From positions 186,001-250,000 of the forward strand of contig NZ_LSRE01000012.1 in NCBI RefSeq assembly GCF_001575205.1: a stretch of 64,000 nt of DNA, read 5' to 3'. The notes below the pieces were generated by a model that worked only from the letters and a program-made list of their open reading frames with translations, was not told the origin of the DNA and did no database searches. Shown here in pieces: positions 1-9,600 of this stretch. Each line of letters begins with the position of its first letter. The stretch's first letter is position 1. The position numbers were made by a program, and so were the translations under genes. This stretch comes from Tsukamurella pseudospumae (lineage in GTDB: Bacteria; Actinomycetota; Actinomycetes; Mycobacteriales; Mycobacteriaceae).

Positions 1-2
1 GG

Positions 3-485
3 GCCGATTGGGTGGTGCTGGTCAAGGACCGCGGCACCGGCACCGTCACGATCGGCCCCGACGGCGAGGCCGTGCACGCCTACCCGTTCGACGACGAGCT
101 GGACCGCAAGCACTTCCGCGAGGGGATCGTCGCGTCGATCCGCATGCAGGAGGCCGCCGGCGCCCGACGGATCTACGTGGCGGGCCAGCGATTCGAGCCC
201 TGGACCCGCGGCGAGGATCTCGAGGCGTTCATCGAGCAGGTGAACGCGATCCCGATCGGCCCCGGCGGTACTCCGGTGTTCAGCGCGCACCAGATGTGCA
301 GCGCCCCGCTGGGCGCCGACCCCGCGACCTCGGTGGCGAAGCCCTCGGGCGAGCTGCACGACACCCGGGGCGTGTGGATCGCCGACGCCAGCGGTATGCC
401 CACGTGCTCGGGCGTCAACCCGATGATCACGACGATGGCGCTGGCCCGCCGCACCGCGACCAACCTGCTGGCCGCGAAGGCCTGA
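3..485 (+). CDS. GMC-family FAD oxidoreductase, C-terminal part (5' truncated by window)
   Basis: The reading frame is open from the first bases, so this is the 3' end of a longer gene. About 160 residues are visible. They match the C-terminal substrate/FAD domain of glucose-methanol-choline oxidoreductases: a histidine-containing SAHQMC segment where the family has its catalytic His, then WIADASGMPT, then the closing NPMITTMALARR that contacts FAD. The substrate cannot be judged from this fragment; alcohol- and sterol-type GMC oxidases share this ending. It faces the minus-strand operon that follows, separated by a strong hairpin. Confidence 0.8.
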   Translation, partial: ADWVVLVKDRGTGTVTIGPDGEAVHAYPFDDELDRKHFREGIVASIRMQEAAGARRIYVAGQRFEPWTRGEDLEAFIEQVNAIPIGPGGTPVFSAHQMCSAPLGADPATSVAKPSGELHDTRGVWIADASGMPTCSGVNPMITTMALARRTATNLLAAKA

Positions 486-520
486 TCGCCGCCGCACGGC
501 GTCTCCCGCGGCGACGAATC

Positions 521-552
521 GTTCCCGCGATCACCACGGTGATCGCGGGAAC
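521..552. terminator. Bidirectional hairpin between convergent genes
   Basis: Perfect 15-bp inverted repeat, arms 521-535 and 538-552, with the two central bases as a nominal loop. It lies between the stop of the GMC oxidoreductase (plus) and the stop of the LLM oxidoreductase (minus). There is no T-run, as is usual in high-GC actinobacteria. Confidence 0.7.
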
Positions 553-592
553 ACGTCGCGGTCGCGGGAAGGAGACGGGCGGTGGCGGCCCG

Positions 593-1519
593 CTACAGCC
601 CGGCGACCTGCGGGAGCACCTCGGCGCCGATCCACTCGACGTGGTCGAGATCGCTCATGTCCAGCACCTGCAGGTAGACCCGCGATGCGCCCGCTTCGGC
701 GAAGACGCCGAGCTTGTCGACGATCTCGTCCGCGGACCCGGTGAGGCCGTTCTCGCGGAGCTCGGGCAGCTCGCGACCGATGGTCGCGGCCCGGCGGGCG
801 ACGGTGGCCTCGCTGGAGCCGCCGCACACGACCTGCGCGGCGGACTTGATCACGGATCGCGGATCGCGGCCCGCCGCCTCGCAGGCCGCATCGATCCGGC
901 CCCACACCGCGGCCGCCTCGGCGACCGGCACGAACGGGGTGTTGTACTCGTCGGCGAACCGCGCCGCCAGCGCCGCCCCGCGCGTGCGGCCCGCCCCGCC
1001 GAGCACGATCGGGACGTGCGCCTGCGCCGGTTTGGGCAGCGCGGGGGAGTCGACCACGGAGAAGTGCTCACCCTGGAAGCTGTACGGGCCCTGAGCCTCC
1101 CACAGACCGGTCACGATCTCGAGGGTCTCCTCGAACCGGGCGAAGCGCTCCTTCACCTCGGGGAAGGGGATGGCGTAGGCGCGGTGCTCGTCGGCGAACC
1201 AGCCCGCACCGAGGCCCAGTTCCACACGCCCGCCGGACATCTCGTCGACCTGCGCGACCGAGATCGCCAGCGGGCCGGGGAAGCGGAAGGTGGCCGAGGT
1301 GACCAGGGTGCCGAGCCGGATCGACGAGGTCTCCCGCGCGATCCCGCCGAGCGTGACCCACGAGTCCGTCGGGCCGGGCGCACCGTCGACGTTCATGGCG
1401 ACGTAGTGGTCGGACCGGAAGAAGGCACCGAACCCGGATGCTTCCGCGGTCCGGGCCACGGCGAGCTGGTCGGCGTAGGTGGCGCCCTGCTGGGGTTCGA
1501 CGAAGATGCGTAGCTCCAT
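593..1519 (-). CDS. LLM-class (luciferase-like, probably F420-dependent) oxidoreductase
   Basis: This 308-residue protein belongs to the luciferase-like monooxygenase superfamily of TIM-barrel flavin/F420 enzymes. The N-terminus has FRSDHY at residues 34-39. SGGRVELGLGAGW follows at about 95-107, then the R-F-E-E-T-L-E-I helix typical of actinobacterial F420-dependent members. The ATG at 1519 gives a full-length family protein. It lies 17 bp downstream of the DoxX-like gene and is probably the last gene of the NRPS operon. A role in tailoring or recycling the siderophore would be inference only; the substrate is unknown. Confidence 0.82.
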   Translation of the reverse strand: MELRIFVEPQQGATYADQLAVARTAEASGFGAFFRSDHYVAMNVDGAPGPTDSWVTLGGIARETSSIRLGTLVTSATFRFPGPLAISVAQVDEMSGGRVELGLGAGWFADEHRAYAIPFPEVKERFARFEETLEIVTGLWEAQGPYSFQGEHFSVVDSPALPKPAQAHVPIVLGGAGRTRGAALAARFADEYNTPFVPVAEAAAVWGRIDAACEAAGRDPRSVIKSAAQVVCGGSSEATVARRAATIGRELPELRENGLTGSADEIVDKLGVFAEAGASRVYLQVLDMSDLDHVEWIGAEVLPQVAGL

Positions 1520-1536
1520 GGGAGACCACTGTGCCA

Positions 1537-2820
1537 CTACAGGCGCGGGCGGGTGCGATCGAAGGGCGCCTGCACCAGTCGGATGTCGTCCCGACGCTCG
1601 AGTGCGCGCCGCTCGTACCGCGCGTCGAGGCTCCGCCCGTCGACGGTGCCGACCATCCGGAGTCCGCCCGGCACCGTCGTGACCAGCAGGTCCACCGGCG
1701 CCGCGGACGCACCCCGGCGCACGGTGAACCGATCGCCCCGCACCCGCAGGCCCCAGGCCGTCACGGCCCCGTCGGGGGCCTGCGTGACGAGGCTGTCCTG
1801 TGCGGATCCGCTCGCCGGACGGTCCGCGGTCCCGCGCAGCGTGATCGCGATCGACGTCCAGACGGGGCCGGCCTCGCCCGTGGCGAGGGCGGGCGCACCG
1901 TCGACGGTGAGTGAGACCGCCCGCCAGACCCCGTCCCGCGGATCGCGCGGCGTGTTCATGGTGTCGACCCGCGCCAGGTTTCCGGAGACGGTCGCGGCGA
2001 TGAGGACGGCGGCCAGCACGCCTGCCACGACGGTGCCCGTCCGCCGCGCGGGCGATGCGGCGGTGGGAAGGACGGCGCGCAGCAGTTCCCGGCGATGCGG
2101 GAACACCAGGACCACGGCGATCACCAGCAGCTCGGCGGCGAGCAGCTTGACCGGCACGTCGTAGAAGACATTGAGCAGCACGATCTGCGTCAGCGCGGCG
2201 ATCGAGAGCATCGCCCCGACGAGCCGGGTGCGGGGGACGATCAGCAGCAGTCCCGCGGTGAGTTCGATCGCCCCCGTGATCACGGTGTAGGGCGTGGACG
2301 CCGCCATGTATCCCCAGAGCAGGGAGAAGGGCTCCGTGTCGCCGACGGCCTGCAACTGGTACGCGGGCAGGTTCATGTACCCCATCTGCGCGGGGATCAC
2401 CTTGGCGAGGCCGTAGAGCAGCATCGCGACGGCGAGGACGCCGATCGCGGCCGCCCGCAGTACGCGGCCGGCGCGCTCGATGCCGGCCCGGCCCCGGTCG
2501 TCGCCGCGGACGGCGAGTACGCCCCACACCAGTCCCACGGCGATGCCGATCACGAGCGCTCCCGCGTGGAACTGCCAGGCCCAGGCGAGGTCGCTGCCCG
2601 TCGCCACGTCGACCGGGGCGGGGGCGGTGCCCGTCACCCTCGCGCCCAGAGCCCCGACGGTCCGCCACACGGGCGAGAACGCCGACGCCGCGGAGATCGC
2701 GGCGAAGATCTGAGACAGGAGCACGGCGGCCGTGAAGAGCAGGAGGACCAGGCCCGCCACCGCGAGCGCGACGGTCCGCGCGACCACGATGGCGGGGGAG
2801 GGCCGCTCGGCCCGGGTCAT
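1537..2820 (-). CDS. DoxX-like multi-pass membrane protein with C-terminal soluble domain
   Basis: The protein has 427 residues. About seven hydrophobic segments occupy roughly residues 10-295. The core resembles DoxX-family proteins (GLAKVIP, then GAIELTAGLLLIVP and an LVGAMLSIAALTQIVLL helix). A non-membrane tail of about 130 residues follows, rich in beta-type sequence, with no motif I recognise. Its start ATG overlaps the NRPS stop in an ATGA, so translation is coupled to the NRPS. DoxX proteins are linked to redox and quinone functions in membranes, but no activity can be assigned here. Its place inside the siderophore operon is unusual. Confidence 0.7.
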   Translation of the reverse strand: MTRAERPSPAIVVARTVALAVAGLVLLLFTAAVLLSQIFAAISAASAFSPVWRTVGALGARVTGTAPAPVDVATGSDLAWAWQFHAGALVIGIAVGLVWGVLAVRGDDRGRAGIERAGRVLRAAAIGVLAVAMLLYGLAKVIPAQMGYMNLPAYQLQAVGDTEPFSLLWGYMAASTPYTVITGAIELTAGLLLIVPRTRLVGAMLSIAALTQIVLLNVFYDVPVKLLAAELLVIAVVLVFPHRRELLRAVLPTAASPARRTGTVVAGVLAAVLIAATVSGNLARVDTMNTPRDPRDGVWRAVSLTVDGAPALATGEAGPVWTSIAITLRGTADRPASGSAQDSLVTQAPDGAVTAWGLRVRGDRFTVRRGASAAPVDLLVTTVPGGLRMVGTVDGRSLDARYERRALERRDDIRLVQAPFDRTRPRL

Positions 2821-3690
2821 GCGTGCGTCCTCCGGACGGCGGCTTCCTGGGTCACGGTCGCCACCAGTTCCCCGGACCGGGTGTAGAAGTGTCCGGTCGA
2901 GAGTCCGCGCCCGCGGCGCGCCACCGGCGAGTCCGTGGCGAACAGGTGGAAGGCGTCGAACCGTACCGGCCGGTGGAACCACAGCGACTGGTTCAGCGTC
3001 GCCGCCGCCACGCGGTCGTAGCCCCAGGACAGGCCGTGCCGCATCACGATCGGGTCCTGCACCGTGATGTCCGATGCCCACGCCAGCGCGGCGTCGTGCA
3101 CCACCTGATCGTCGGGGAGCGCGCCGTCGGCCCGCATCCACACCCGGTTGCCGCCCTCGCGGGTCTCCGTCTCCCGGCGCACCCACACGGGATCCGATGC
3201 GAACCGCATGTCGATCGGGTGCGAGGCATCCACGAGGGCGTGCAGTTCGCGTTCGCGTCCGGCGAAGGACTCCTGGATCCGCGGCAGCGACTCGGGTGGC
3301 GCGACCCGCGGCGCGGGGTCGGCGTGCGTCAGCGGATCCGGGGCGTCCGCCTGGTACGCGAGCGTCATCACCGCGACGACCCGGCCGTCCTGTTCCACGG
3401 TGACCTGCCGGTTCGCCGCCGACGGGGTGTCGCGCAGCGCAACCACGCGATAGACCAGATCCGCTGTCACGGAACCCAGTTCCACGAAGTGCGTATGCGC
3501 CGCGTGCAGGGGGAGCCCGTCGACCGTGCGCCCCGCGGCGACGATCGCCTGCGCCAGGATCTGCCCACCGAAGGTGTGCACGCCGACCTTCGCCGGGTGC
3601 CGCCCGACGAAGACGCCCGGTGCCTCGCCGTCGGCGAGGCGCAGCACGGCCAGGAGATCCTCGAAATCGCTGACCTCGATACCGGTCTCG
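2817..3690 (-). other. TesB (acyl-CoA thioesterase II) double-hotdog domain fused to the NRPS C-terminus
   Basis: The last roughly 290 residues of the NRPS align with complete TesB-type acyl-CoA thioesterases. They have [20 protein letters not shown] at the start, a middle ASDI segment, [11 protein letters not shown], and the closing VTQEAAVR. The three residues that form the TesB active site in E. coli (Asp, Thr, Gln) are all present, at about D2833, T2857 and Q2907. There is no GxSxG motif of an alpha/beta-hydrolase Te domain anywhere after the second carrier protein. The frame is continuous from the carrier domain. Confidence 0.88.
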
Positions 3691-6600
3691 CGCGCTGCGG
3701 GCACGGCGCGGCGGGCGATGCCCGCCACCGATCGGCCCTCGAGCACGTCCCGCGGGCTCAGCGTCCAGCCGCGGCGCCGCGCCCGCGAGACCACCTGCAG
3801 CGACAGCAGTGAGTCGCCGCCGCGGTCGGTGAAATCGTCGTCCATACCGATGTCGTCGCCCAGGAGGTCCCGGAAGATCGGCAGCAGGGCCCGTTCCGCG
3901 TCCGTCGACGGTGTCCGGTCCGCGCCTCCCGAGGCGGCCGCGGGCGCGGGCAGCGCGTCGCGATCGAGTTTGCCGGTGGCGCCCAGGGGGAACCGGTCGA
4001 GCACGACGTACGCGGTGGGCACCATGTGGTCCGGTAGCCGCTGCGCCGCGGCCGCACGGATCGCACCCGGGTCGGGGACGGCACCGTCGGACGGCACCAG
4101 GTACGCGACCAATCGCTGTTTCCCGGTGGCGTCGTCATCGCGAACCAGGACCGCGGCGGCGCGGACCGAGTCCTGCTGCGCGAGAACGGTCTCGATCTCG
4201 CCCAGCTCCACCCGTAGACCGCGGATCTTCACCTGGTGGTCGACGCGGCCGAGGAACACCAGGTTCCCGTCCTCGCGCCAGCACACCCGGTCGCCGGTGC
4301 GGTACATGCGGGACCCGCTCGGACCGAACGGGTTCGCCGTGAACGCCGACGCCGTCAGGTCGGGCCGGCCCAGGTAGCCGCGGGCCACGGAGGTGCCGGC
4401 GAGGTACAGCTCGCCGACGACGCCGACGCCCACGGGGAGCAGGGCGTCGTCGAGGACGTACGCGTCCACATCCGGATCCGGGCGGCCGATCGGCAGGGGG
4501 CCGGGATCGGACGGGTCGTAGCGCCAGGTCACCGCGTTGACGGTGACCTCCGTCGGCCCGTACGCGTTGAACAGGGCCGTGCGGCCCTCGCCCCATCGCC
4601 GCGCGAGCGCCGGGTCGAGCCGCTCGGCGCCGACCACGAAGAACACGTCGTCGGGCACGGCGCGGTCGTCGGGCATCGCCGCCAGGAACGACGGCAGGAG
4701 GTTGACGCCGGTCACGCGGTGCTCGGCGATGTAGTCCAACAGCTCGTCGCCCGGCAGCCGCACCTCGTCCGGCGCGATGACCGACGTGCCGCCGGAGAGC
4801 AGCGGCCCGAGCATCTGCCACACCGCGACGTCGAAGCCCGTCGACGCGAACTGCAGGTAGCGTTCGCCGCGCCGCATCCCGACGACCTCCTCCTGCAACG
4901 AGATCAGGTCCGGCAGACCGCGCAGCGGGACCGCGACGCCCTTCGGTCGCCCCGTCGTGCCCGACGTGTAGATCACGTACGCGAGCGCGTCCGGGGTCAG
5001 GCGGGAGCGCGCCGCCGCCGGATCCCCGGGGTCGACGGTGCCCGCCTCGTACGCCAGGTGCCAGACGGGGCGCTCCGCCGCGAGCTCCGCGGGGATCTCC
5101 ACGGAACCGGTCGTCACCACCAGGGCGGGCGCGGCGTCGTCGAGCATGTACTGCAGGCGACCCGCCGGATGCGCGGGATCGAGCGGCAGGTACACGGCGC
5201 CCGCGGTGAGGATCGCCAGGAGTGCGATCGTCATCTCGACGTCCCGCTCGGCGAACACGGCGACGGTGTCCTGCGGCGCCACGCCCCGCCGGATCAGCTC
5301 CCGCGCAGCGGTGTTCACCGCGCCGCGGAGCTCCGCGAAGGTCAGGGACCGGTCGCGGCACACCAGCGCCTCGGCGTCGGGCGTCTCCGCGGTGCGGGCG
5401 GCGAGCTCGTCGAGGATCGGCCCGCGGCGGTGGGAGGAGGGCACGCGACCCAGGTCCAGGACCCGCCGCTCCTCGTCGCCGGGCAGGTGCCGCAGGCGGC
5501 CCACCGGGAGATCCGGTGCCGCGACCAGGGACTCGAGCAGCCGAGTCAGCCACCGCGCGTAGCCGCGCACCACGGATTCGTCGAGCAGCTCCGGCCGGTA
5601 GCCGAAGCCGATGCGGATCGTCTCGCCCGGCAGCACGATCAGCGTGAGCGGGTAGTGGGTGGCATCGGCGATGTCGACGCCCGTGAGATCCAGTTCCGCC
5701 GTGATCGATTCGGTGTGCCGGTCCGACATCGGGAAGTTCTCGGTGACCACCATCGTGTCGAACAGCTCGCCCACGCCGGCCAGCCGCGTGATCTCGGTGA
5801 GACCCACGTGGTGGTGGTCGGCGACGGCGAGCGAGCGGGCGTGCACGTCCGCGATGACGGTCGCGGCCGGGGTCGCCGGGGTGAAGCCCACGCGCACCAC
5901 GATGGTGTTGCCGAGCTGCCCGACCATGCGGCCGACGCCGTCGACCTCCGGCGGGCGGCCGGACACCGGACAGCCGAAGGTCACGTCCCGGCGGCCGGTG
6001 AGCCGCCCGAGCAGCACGCCCCATGCCGTGTGCAGCACCGAGGTCAGCGTCGCGCCCTGCGCGCGGGCCAGGGCCTCGACGCGCCGCGTGAGGTCGGCAC
6101 CGAGGTCGGTGTACACGCGCTCCGCGGCCTGCGCCGGGCCCGCCGGCCGGGCGGGGACCAGGTGCGTCCCCGCGTCCAGGCCCTCGAGCTCGGAGCGCCA
6201 CGCGGTCCGCGCCTCCTCGGCGTCGCGGCCCGCGAGCCATCGGAAGTACTCGCCCAGCGGCTCCGCGGCCGGGGCGACGGGGCCGCCGCCCAGTTCCGCG
6301 TAGAGCGCGAGCAGCGTGCGGCCCACGATCGGCATGGACCAGCCGTCGAGCAGGCTGTGGTGATTGGTGATCGCCAGGCGGTATTCCTCGCCGCCGGTGC
6401 GGCACAGGAGGAACCGGATCAGCGGCGGCTCGGCCGGATCGAAGGGCCGGGTCCGTTCGACGAGCGCCTCGGACTCGAAACGCTCGGGCGCGGAACGCAG
6501 GTCGATGAACCGGAACTCCGGCGCCGTCTCCGTGGGGACCACCTGGACCACCTGATCGTCGGCGTCCCGGCCCTCGATCTGGGCGAGGTACGCCCGCAGC

Positions 6601-9600
6601 GCGGGCGTGCGCCGCAACAGTTCCTCGGCGGCCCGCCGCATCCGATCGGGGTCGACGGTGCCCGACAGATGCGTCGCGGCCTGCACCACGTAGGCGTCGG
6701 CGTCGCCGTCGGCGGCGAGCATCGTCTGGTACGCCAGCCCCACCTGCAGCGGCGTCGCCGGCAGGACATCGGCGATCGCACGGTCGGCCTGCAACACGTC
6801 GAGCTCCGCCTGCGGGATCCGTACCAGCGGAACATCGGACGGCGTCAGCGCGCCCCGGCGTCCGCCGAGGGATCGCGCGTACGCCGCGAGCCCGTCGAGG
6901 GACCGGGCCCAGAGCTCCTGCAGCCGCTCGACGGTGCCCTCGGACACCGCACGCGATGCCGCCGTCCACTCCGTGCGCAGGCCGTCGCCCACGCGGAAGC
7001 AGTTGATCGCCAGTACCTGTTCGAGCGCCTTCGCGGACGGGTCGAGCAGACCGAACGGTTCCTCCTCGGGGAGTCGCCACCCGGCGTGGGGGGCGTCCGC
7101 GAAGCGGCCAAGGTAGTTCAGCACGAGGTCGGGAGCGGAGTTCTGCGCGCCGCCCGCGGTGGCGTCCGGCACGGCTCCGGTGCTGGGGAGCAGGCCGTGA
7201 CCGATGCCGCCGTCGGGGATCGCGCGTTTGCACTCCTTCACCGCCCGCAGCAGCCGCCCCGCCGCGGAGCCGCCACGCAGCGCATCGGCGAGATCGCCGG
7301 CAGACGGATCGCCGCCCGCGGAGCCGTCGGCGACCGCATCGAGCGGGAGCCGCAGCGGGAACTCGGTGGTGAACCAGCCGACAGTGCGCGCCAGATCCGC
7401 ACCGGGCGTGAGCGGTTCGCGTCCGTGGCCCTCGACCGTCACCGTCGCGGCGGTGGGGACCGCGCCGCGCGCCCCGCGCGACCACGCGGCGACGGTGAGC
7501 GCGAGCGCCGCGAGGAGGACGTCGTCGACACCCGCGCGGAACGCTGCGGCCAGGTCGTCGAGCAGCGCCGTCGTGGCGGCCGCGGTCCCGGTGTGCGAGA
7601 TCCGTGCGGTGGCGACCGTGTCGAGGTGCGGATCGAGGGGGCGGTCGCCGAGCCGGAACACCGCGGCATCCGCGGCCTCCCACAGCGCGGTCTCGGCGGG
7701 GCGCGGTGGGGTACCGGCGAGAGCCAGCGCGTGGCTGCGCCAGCTCGTGGCCGCGGGCGCGATCGTCGCCCCCGCGTAGGCGGCCTCCAGATCGGGCACC
7801 AGGATCCGCCACGAGACGCCGTCCACCACGAGGTGATGCGCAACGATCACGAGCCGATCCTCGTCGCCGCCGGTGCGGATGAGCTCGGCGACCAGCATCC
7901 GGCCGACCCGCGGGTCGAGCCGTGCGCCGAGGCGCTCCGCGACGGACCGGGGGTCGGCGGCACCGTCGGAGACGGTGAGCACCGGGGGCTCTCCCGAGCC
8001 CGAGGCGGGGACGGGCGGCACGACGAGCACGCCGTCGTCTCCGATCTGGAGCCGCAGGGCGTCGTGGACGCGCAAGGTCTCGTCGAACGCCGCGGCCAGG
8101 GCGGTCTCGGACAGGCCGGCGGGGACGCGCAGCGCGGTCCACTGCGCGTAGCCCGCGATGACGTCCAGGTCTGGAGCCGCCGCGAGGAGCGAGCGCACGA
8201 TCGGCGGCGGCGGGACCTCGCCGAGGGGCTCGTCGGGCGGCGCGACCACGGCGTCCGAGGTGCGCTGCGCCGCGGCCGCGAGCGCGGCGAAGGTCCTGCC
8301 CGACAGGAACTCCCGCGGACGGATCTCCAGTCCCTCGGCGCGGAGCGCGCTGCACACGGTGATCGCCGAGATGCTGTCGCCGCCGATCGAGAACAGGTCG
8401 TCGTCGATCGACACCGATTCGAGGCCGAGGGCGGCCGCGACGACCGCGACCATGGTGCGCTCCGCGTCGGTGCGCGGTGCGCGGCCCTCGGAGCGCACCT
8501 GCGGCGCGGGCAGCGCGGCGCGGTCGAGCTTGCCGTTGATGGTGACGGGCAACTCGTCGAGCACGACGACCGCGCTGGGCACGAGGTGTTCCGGCAGCCT
8601 GTCCGCGAGGTCGGCGCGCACCGCGTCCGCGTCGACGGCGCCCGTCACGTAGCCGACGAGGCGGGGGCGACCGCCGTCGGACCGCACGATGACCGCGGCC
8701 GCGGTCACGCCCGGGACGTCGGCCAGGGCGGTCTCCGCCTCGCCGAGTTCGATCCGGTATCCCCGGATCTTGACCTGGTCGTCGCTGCGGCCGAGGAACT
8801 CGAGGCCCTGGGCAGCGCTCCAGCGCACCCGATCACCGGTCCGGTACATGCGGGACCCGGGTTCGCCGTGGGGATTCGCGACGAATCGCTCGGCCGTCGT
8901 GCCCGGCATGCCGAGATAGCCGCGAGCCAGGTGCGGGCCCGCGAGGTACAGCTCGCCGGTCTCGCCCTCGGGTACCGGTTCGAGGGCGCCGTCGAGCACC
9001 ATCGCGGTGGTGCCGGCGACGGCTCGCCCGATGGTCGGCGCTGTGCCGGTGATCGGCGCGGCGGTCGCGTCGACGGCGGCCTCGGTGGGGCCGTACAGGT
9101 TCAGCGCCGGGACCCCGCTGGCCGCGACGGTGCGCCACAGCGCGGGCGGCGTCGCCTCGCCGCCCAGGAGCAGCAGCGCCGGAGGGTGCGCGGAGGTCAG
9201 CAGCCCGGCGTCGAGCAGCGGCTGGACCATCGACGGGGTGGTGTCCACGACGTCGATGCGGTCGGCGGCGTACGCGGCCGCGAGCGCCTCGGCGTCGCGG
9301 CTGATCCCGGTGTCGTAGAGGTGCAGCTCGTGCCCGTCGAGCAGCCACAGCAGCTGGTCGAGGGAGGCGTCGAAGGAGAAGGAGTAGGTGTGCGCGGTCC
9401 GCAACCGTTCCTGCCGGGCGACGCCCTGGGCGGGGAGAAGGGACTCTGTGTGCGCGGTCCGCAACCGTTCCTGCCGGGCGACGCCCTGGGCGGGGAGAGG
9501 GGACTCTGTGTGCGCGGTCCGCAACCGTCCCTGCGGTTCCTGCCGGGCGGCGTGGGGCTGCAGCGTGCGACGGTGGTGCCGCAGCAGACTCGCGAGCCCT

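Noticed and set aside
9388-9528. Insertion sequence or MITE in the NRPS
   Set aside because: No terminal inverted repeats or target duplication; the units derive from the native codons RLRTAHT at that place.
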